Both the position numbers and the translations under genes were made by a program. The notes under the pieces were generated by a model. That model had not been told where the DNA came from. It was given only the letters and a program-made list of their open reading frames with translations, and made no database searches. This document shows, piece by piece, positions 59,815 through 64,000 of a DNA stretch of 64,000 nucleotides; the stretch's first letter is position 1; each line of letters begins with the position of its first letter. Origin of the DNA: Sciurus carolinensis (lineage: Eukaryota > Chordata > Mammalia > Rodentia > Sciuridae). Location of the stretch: positions 36,902,741-36,966,740 of the forward strand of contig NC_062213.1 in the NCBI RefSeq assembly GCF_902686445.1, given 5' to 3'.

Positions 59815-59856
59815 GGTTAGTGTTAGGGTTAGGGTTAGGTTTAGTATTAGGGTTAG
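59815..59856 (+). repeat. Telomere-like hexamer array in L1 3' UTR
   Basis: Seven consecutive hexamers in register: GGTTAG four times exactly, plus TGTTAG, GTTTAG and TATTAG. This equals a degenerate (TTAGGG)n. The three other L1 3' ends in the window do not have it. Confidence 0.9.
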
Positions 59857-59904
59857 GGAGGGGGGCAAGAATGGAGGAAGGAAGGACTGTATAGAGGGAA
59901 AAGA

Positions 59905-59929
59905 GGGGTGGGAGGGGTGGGGGGAAGGG
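59905..59929 (+). other. Predicted G-quadruplex in L1 3' UTR
   Basis: Four G-runs (4, 3, 4 and 6) separated by single-base loops T, A, T, followed by AA and GGG. It sits in the polypurine tract typical of rodent L1 3' UTRs. Confidence 0.75.
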
Positions 59930-60043
59930 AAAAATAACAGAATGAACCAAACAACATTACCCTATGTAAATTTATGATTACACAAATGGTATGCCTTTAT
60001 GCCATGTACAAACAGAGAAACAACATGTATCCCATTTGTTTAC

Positions 60044-60049
60044 AATAAA
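60044..60049 (+). terminator. L1 poly(A) signal
   Basis: AATAAA directly before the element's A tail and 3' target duplication. Confidence 0.85.
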
Positions 60050-60050
60050 A

Positions 60051-60065
60051 AAAAATATTTCCTGT
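60051..60065 (+). repeat. 3' target-site duplication of L1
   Basis: AAAAATATTTCCTGT, identical to 54244-54258. The tail/duplication boundary is ambiguous by a few A residues. Confidence 0.93.
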
Positions 60066-60418
60066 TAATTTTAGGCTGGTTTTCTCTAATGTTTTCTTCT
60101 GAGAGTAAAAAGGAGAATAGGTTGCAATCTGAATAAAATCCAAACTCCAAACAGACCCTTCCCAGTGGATCTTCTCTCTTTCCAGTCTCTTCTCTATTCA
60201 CTGCTCAAACCGCTGAGCACACCAAACCCTTTCCCAGGGGCCGTTGCATGAGCTGGTCCTTCTACTTGTATTGCTCTTCCCTAGCTCTTGGCAAGGTTGG
60301 CTTCCTCTCGCCCTTCACTTCTCAGCTCAGAGTTCTTCTTCCTACCTAGACCCTTCTCTGTTATGTCCATCTCAGTTCTGACTTCTCTGCCTTGGCTTTA
60401 TAACAATATGCATTTGCT

Positions 60419-60454
60419 ACACACACACACACACACACACACACGCACGCACAC
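60419..60454. repeat. (CA)n microsatellite
   Basis: CA run with CG interruptions, abutting an antisense ID fragment; probably grown from its tail. Confidence 0.93.
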
Positions 60455-60456
60455 TT

Positions 60457-60510
60457 GCGTGGAGCTGGGGATTGAACCCAGGGCCCATGCACGTGTTATG
60501 CTGATACCCA
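60457..60510 (-). mobile_element. ID SINE fragment, antisense
   Basis: 'gtggagctggggattgaacccagggcccatgcacgtgttatgctgatac' is the reverse of the ID core. Truncated and diverged. Confidence 0.65.
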
Positions 60511-60660
60511 TGTTCCCTTGTTCTTTGCCATTTCTTCCCAGAGACTGTATGCTCCATGAGAACAGGGACACTGCTTCTGCTATGGGTTGTGTACTCCTGG
60601 TGCCTGGCAAATTCAGGTCCCCAGATATTTTCTAAATGACTAATAATAAATGAATAAATT

Positions 60661-61175
60661 GGTGAAAAGGTAAAATAGGCCAGAGGAGAAGGAGGAATGG
60701 GTGACAGGATGGCAGAGTGAGGACCATGCTGGAGGGAAAATAAACTTGCTAGGATCTGGTCCTTGGTGGGAGATGACTGCAAAACAGCAATAAGTGGAAG
60801 GAAATGGGAGACCCAGGGGAAAACAGGTCAGAGTCTATGGAGTGAAGAGACATTTTGGAGCCACCTGTTTCAGGCACCCCTTGTAGATCTTTCCAGTAGG
60901 AAATTTATTGTCCTAATTTTCTTGTCTGGTATAGAAAAAAATAATAACCCAGAGCACAATTCAGATGTGGAAGAAGCAGCCCTGGGATCGCCATAGAAAC
61001 TGCTGCTGTTACCTTTAATTGCACGTGTTCCCTAGGGAGGTCTGCTGACACCTCATCACCTTATCCCAAACCCTAACACTTCCTGACCTGTCCATGACTG
61101 GTGCCATTTCTATTTACTTATCACACACTGAGACTTGTGTTTCTCAGGAGTTCTTGGTGAACCAAGTGAGAAGAA
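60661..61175. other. Unique non-coding stretch
   Basis: Nothing recognised. Confidence 0.45.
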
Positions 61176-61179
61176 CCAG

Positions 61180-61370
61180 TGGAAAGTTCCTAAGTTAGAG
61201 TCGAATGCTGGCTCTACCTCTTGGTGGAGTGCCATCTTGGATTCTTAATGTCTTTAAATCTTGAATTGAAAAAATGGAAATAGTTGCTGCTAGAAATGGT
61301 TCTAAAGATTGAATTGAACACCTCATCTGAAGAGTTTAGCTCAGTAACTACACATGGCTAGTGTTCAATA
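61180..61370 (+). repeat. MIR SINE
   Basis: 'gagtcgaatgctggctctacctcttggtgg', 'ttaatgtctttaaatcttgaattgaaaaaatggaaatag' and 'gattgaattgaacacctcatc' follow MIR. Confidence 0.6.
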
Positions 61371-61995
61371 AAATTTCATTTCTGCGAGTTCTTCCAAGCC
61401 ACATTTATTTTTTAAATTAACTTCTGTAGTCATAAAAAGCTAAGAATATGATCAACAGCAATAAACTGACTAATGGAATCAGAAAAAAAGCCCATTGGAA
61501 TAGCTTAAAGAACTGAGGGAAGAGTTGAGCAAACAGGACTTGGGAAAGATGGGCAATTGGGGGTACAAGGAACAAGAATCCATGAACCACTTTCCAAAGC
61601 ACTACTGCAGCTCCTGGCCCAGCTGCCAGCTCTCTGAATTTTTTTGGCTCTCAGGTGGAAATGCTCAGAGGGAGAATTTGATGGCCTACCTTGAGCTTGG
61701 GTCCTCCTCTGTGGTCAGAAGAGCAGAAGTCTGGGACCAGTTGACCCACAAATCCACATGGAGCTGGGAAGTACAGTTCTGTACAGACAGGAGGCTGAGT
61801 AGACAAAACTACCTGTACCGCACAGACCATGGCTCTGTTCCTGGGACCTATCAGAAAGATTTCTTTTGCCTGATGTTTAAATTTCTTCCAAGTCAAAATC
61901 GAATTGCCTCTATCATAACCCAGCTGCACATACTCCTGCTTTTCCAGATAGTTGTTCCTTCTTCCAAATGACTTCTACAATGTTGATTTGTGCAT
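61371..61995. other. Non-coding stretch
   Basis: The 148-codon frame at 61525-61971 has no recognisable domain and no splice-site support. Confidence 0.45.
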
Positions 61996-62165
61996 CCACC
62001 TATTTAGTCAACAAATATTTATTCAATACCTATTAGATATCAGGTTCTATTCTGGGGATTGGTTTACCTCAATGAAACAAAGACATTTCATGCCCTCAAG
62101 GTCTTACTTCCTAATGTGGAGGGACCCACAGCCCAAAATATATAACATCAAATGGCAATGGTGCT
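61996..62165 (+). repeat. Old mammalian interspersed repeat fragment
   Basis: 'tttagtcaacaaatatttattcaatacctattagatatcaggttctattctggggattgg' and 'catttcatgccctcaaggtcttacttcctaatgtgg' match the family at 28160. Confidence 0.6.
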
Positions 62166-62830
62166 AATAATCAAATGCTAATTTAAAAAAAAGTAAGGCA
62201 GGGAAGGATATTGCCCAGATTAGTTATTCACATCTATGTGTTTCAACAGATCCCATTTTGATTACTTGGTTCGTTTGTCTGCTATGATGACTGTCTGGCT
62301 CCTTTCTTCTGGCGTGAGAACCTTAAGGTGCCCTTGCACCTGCCTCATGGTGAATGCTGAATAAATGTTTGTGGCATGATTGTTGCATGAATGGATAAAT
62401 AATGGGATAATGGATATAACAATACCCTTAGAATATGTCTACTGGGGGATTGTTCTTTTCTACAGGTGAGCAAACCGACCATTGTCTCAAGTGGGGACTT
62501 GCAGGTGGCCAGGACAGAGAGGAGAGGTGCTTGTGGCTCTGCCCTCATTGATACTTGGTAATGTTTTGTTTGACTGGTTGACTTAGCCATTTTCTTAATC
62601 CCTTTTTAATGACTCTCTCTTCCCTAGAATCAGATTGGTTTCTCTGTATTCTTATTATTTTATTTTCTCATATGTGCTTTCTGAATATAAGATCACCTCT
62701 GAGATTTAAATGATAAAACTATCCATCTCTCATAACTTCAGTCACAGAATGATGACATGAGAATGAATCTCAGCACGTGGAGGGACATCAGGACTAGTTG
62801 TGCCATGAGTAACAGTGGCAGTAGCGAGTT
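62166..62830. other. Unique non-coding stretch
   Basis: Nothing recognised apart from a possible L2-like tail at 62345-62395 ('catggtgaatgctgaataaatgtttgtggcatgattgttgcatgaatgg'). Confidence 0.4.
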
Positions 62831-62831
62831 C

Positions 62832-62952
62832 TTTTGGTTTTGGTTTTTGTTTTGCTTGGTTTTTGTTGTTGTTTTTTGGTGCTGGGGATTGAACTCGGGA
62901 CCTTGCATATGCTAAGCATGGACCATACTTCTGAGTTATACCCCTTGACCCA
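62832..62952 (-). mobile_element. ID SINE, antisense
   Basis: A GTTT/GTT-rich tail (62832-62875) followed by 'ggtgctggggattgaactcgggaccttgcatatgctaagcatggaccatacttctgagttatacccc', the reverse of a nearly full-length ID body. Confidence 0.85.
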
Positions 62953-64000
62953 GCAATGGTTTTAGAAGGGAAGGTTGAATCCTATTAAATCTTCAACATC
63001 CGTATTTAATGTCTGTTTTCTGAAGTGGAGAGAACTAGATTAAGCTTTTAAGGACTCAGTCTAAAGTAAAAAACAAGACAATGTAACACTTTAAAATATT
63101 TTATCAGACATTTGTGCAAATAAAGCATGTTGATTGCATGATGTTCCGACGTGGCCCCCACCGTAGTAGGATGCATGACTTCCCACCACGGACCAATGAA
63201 GGGGCTGCCATTGATACAGCTCTGGTTCCAACAGTAGCTGTGTTTATAATGGTCAGCTGTGTCGTGAGTATATTTAGCTGGTGCTAAATACTCCTGTGAG
63301 GATGAATACCATGTTTCCAGTTTAATTGTGTTTTGGAACATGGTACATTTTTTTCCCCAGATGAACAAATATTAAGCCTTTTTTTTTAACTTAGGAAAAG
63401 TTAGGATTGGATTCTGAAGTACAAATTGTCAAATTTATTAAGTGAAATGAAGACTAAATGTAAAGAGTTATTGACTCTAGTTATAAGCACCTGTCAAAAT
63501 ATATTGCTCGATGAAAATACCATGGTTTGGGTGAAAAGTTGGAACTCAATAATGACAGACTAGAAATTCTCCATTCACCATGAGCAGGAATGGATAATTG
63601 GTTAAATGATAGGAGGTTAGAGAGAGTGGTTAAATGGTGTTAGTAACTAGACAATATCTTCATATAACATTTGGAACTTTGCAAGGCTGTTTTTTCAGCC
63701 AAATGTTTTGACTTTCATATTTTCAAGAGTGAATAAAACTTGAAATTTGTATATGCAAATTAAAGTGTCTAAAGTATTTTCAGCATTATCACTATTATAA
63801 GGATTCACCCGAGGCTACTGAAAAAGCAAATTTGATCAACTGCATTTACTTGTCTGTTCATAAATCATAAACTTCCCAATAGAGATTTTAAAGGAGAAGT
63901 TAAGACCAACTTGACTTCGATGTTAAAACTGGAAGGGATTTTGGAGTGATTACCCATCCCTTTCTGTATATGGACAGTGATGCTGAGTGGCTGCTCCAAG
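62953..64000. other. Non-coding stretch to window end
   Basis: The 106-codon minus frame at 63048-63368 is the longest open stretch; I do not recognise it. 'aacatgctttatttgcac' on the minus strand is not a poly(A) signal. Nothing else recognised. Confidence 0.4.

Larger units (their letters stand above)
54259..60050 (+). mobile_element. Near-full-length L1 retrotransposon, inactivated
   Basis: A 5.79-kb element with the complete L1 plan: 5' UTR (54259-54910), ORF1, 47-bp spacer, ORF2, 3' UTR with AATAAA at 60044-60049 and a short A tail. The perfect 15-bp duplication on both sides marks target-primed insertion of a full-length RNA. It starts with 'caagatccaagatggtgg', a typical L1 start. ORF1 has one stop; ORF2 has stops, small deletions and frameshifts. 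No intact copy of either protein can be made, so the element is dead but, judging by the perfect duplication and few ORF1 lesions, younger than the other L1 pieces here. Confidence 0.96.
60110..60660 (+). repeat. L2 LINE 3' region, interrupted
   Basis: 'caatctgaataaaatccaaactcc', 'ttctctattcactgctcaaaccgctgagcac', 'gtccttctacttgtattgctcttcccta' and, after the insertion at 60419-60510, 'agagactgtatgctccatgagaacagggacac' follow L2. Confidence 0.7.

Noticed and set aside
63048..63368. 106-codon minus-strand frame as a possible processed pseudogene
   Set aside because: I could not match it to any family, and no tail or flanking duplication is visible.
1..64000. CRISPR arrays, operons, prokaryotic genes or phage
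   Set aside because: All repeat families, the base composition and the sparse, chance-like frames are mammalian; no regularly spaced repeat-spacer structure is present.

Overview
The window is mammalian nuclear DNA, almost certainly from a rodent of the squirrel-related clade (squirrel, marmot or close kin). The evidence is the repeat content: composite 7SL+ID SINEs (B1-dID type), tRNA-Ala-derived ID SINEs, rodent-type L1 and ERVL-MaLR LTRs, over a background of old MIR, L2, MER2, MER5 and L1M fossils. It reads as AT-rich, non-coding DNA, either intergenic or inside a very long intron. I found no protein-coding host gene, no rRNA or functional tRNA gene, and no CRISPR or operon-like structure. 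Nearly all open frames in the window are chance frames or lie in repeats.

Layout. 1-10 kb: CT microsatellite, an old MIR/L2-type repeat, a complete MER2-like DNA transposon (948-1281), MIR, an old LTR-like repeat, one small ID insertion and long unique stretches. 10-20 kb: two ERVL-MaLR solo LTRs (10570-11015 minus, 14777-15197 plus), a B1-dID SINE, MER5A, L1 3' ends, and one weak candidate terminal exon on the minus strand (18656-18724). 20-35 kb: a truncated L1 3' end with target-site duplication (20527-20907), a 7SL SINE with an expanded GA tail, a long L1M fossil (about 23850-24840), MER5A, a TG microsatellite, another L1M/L1ME 3' end, B1-dID, and a second truncated L1 with target-site duplication (33828-34182). 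35-54 kb: two more solo LTRs (37218-37646 minus, 41772-42180 plus), L2, a 3' L1 fragment carrying two nested ID SINEs (45835-47083), and a diverged ~150-bp duplicated block (about 47668 and 48270).

The main structure is a near-full-length L1 at 54259-60050, flanked by a perfect 15-bp target-site duplication. It has a GC-rich 5' UTR with two 170-bp tandem units, an ORF1 broken by one in-frame stop, a 47-bp spacer, an ORF2 with recognisable endonuclease, reverse transcriptase and Cys-rich regions but many lesions, and a 3' UTR holding a telomere-like hexamer array and a strong G-quadruplex motif. The remainder (60-64 kb) is L2, MIR, ID fragments and unique sequence.

No host genes work together here. 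The story is successive waves of insertion: MIR/L2/MER/L1M fossils first, then rodent LTRs and L1, then ID/B1-dID SINEs, some nested in older L1. I did not find a clear undescribed biological system; the most unusual signals are the architecture of the L1 5' and 3' UTRs and an antisense open frame across the L1 5' UTR.
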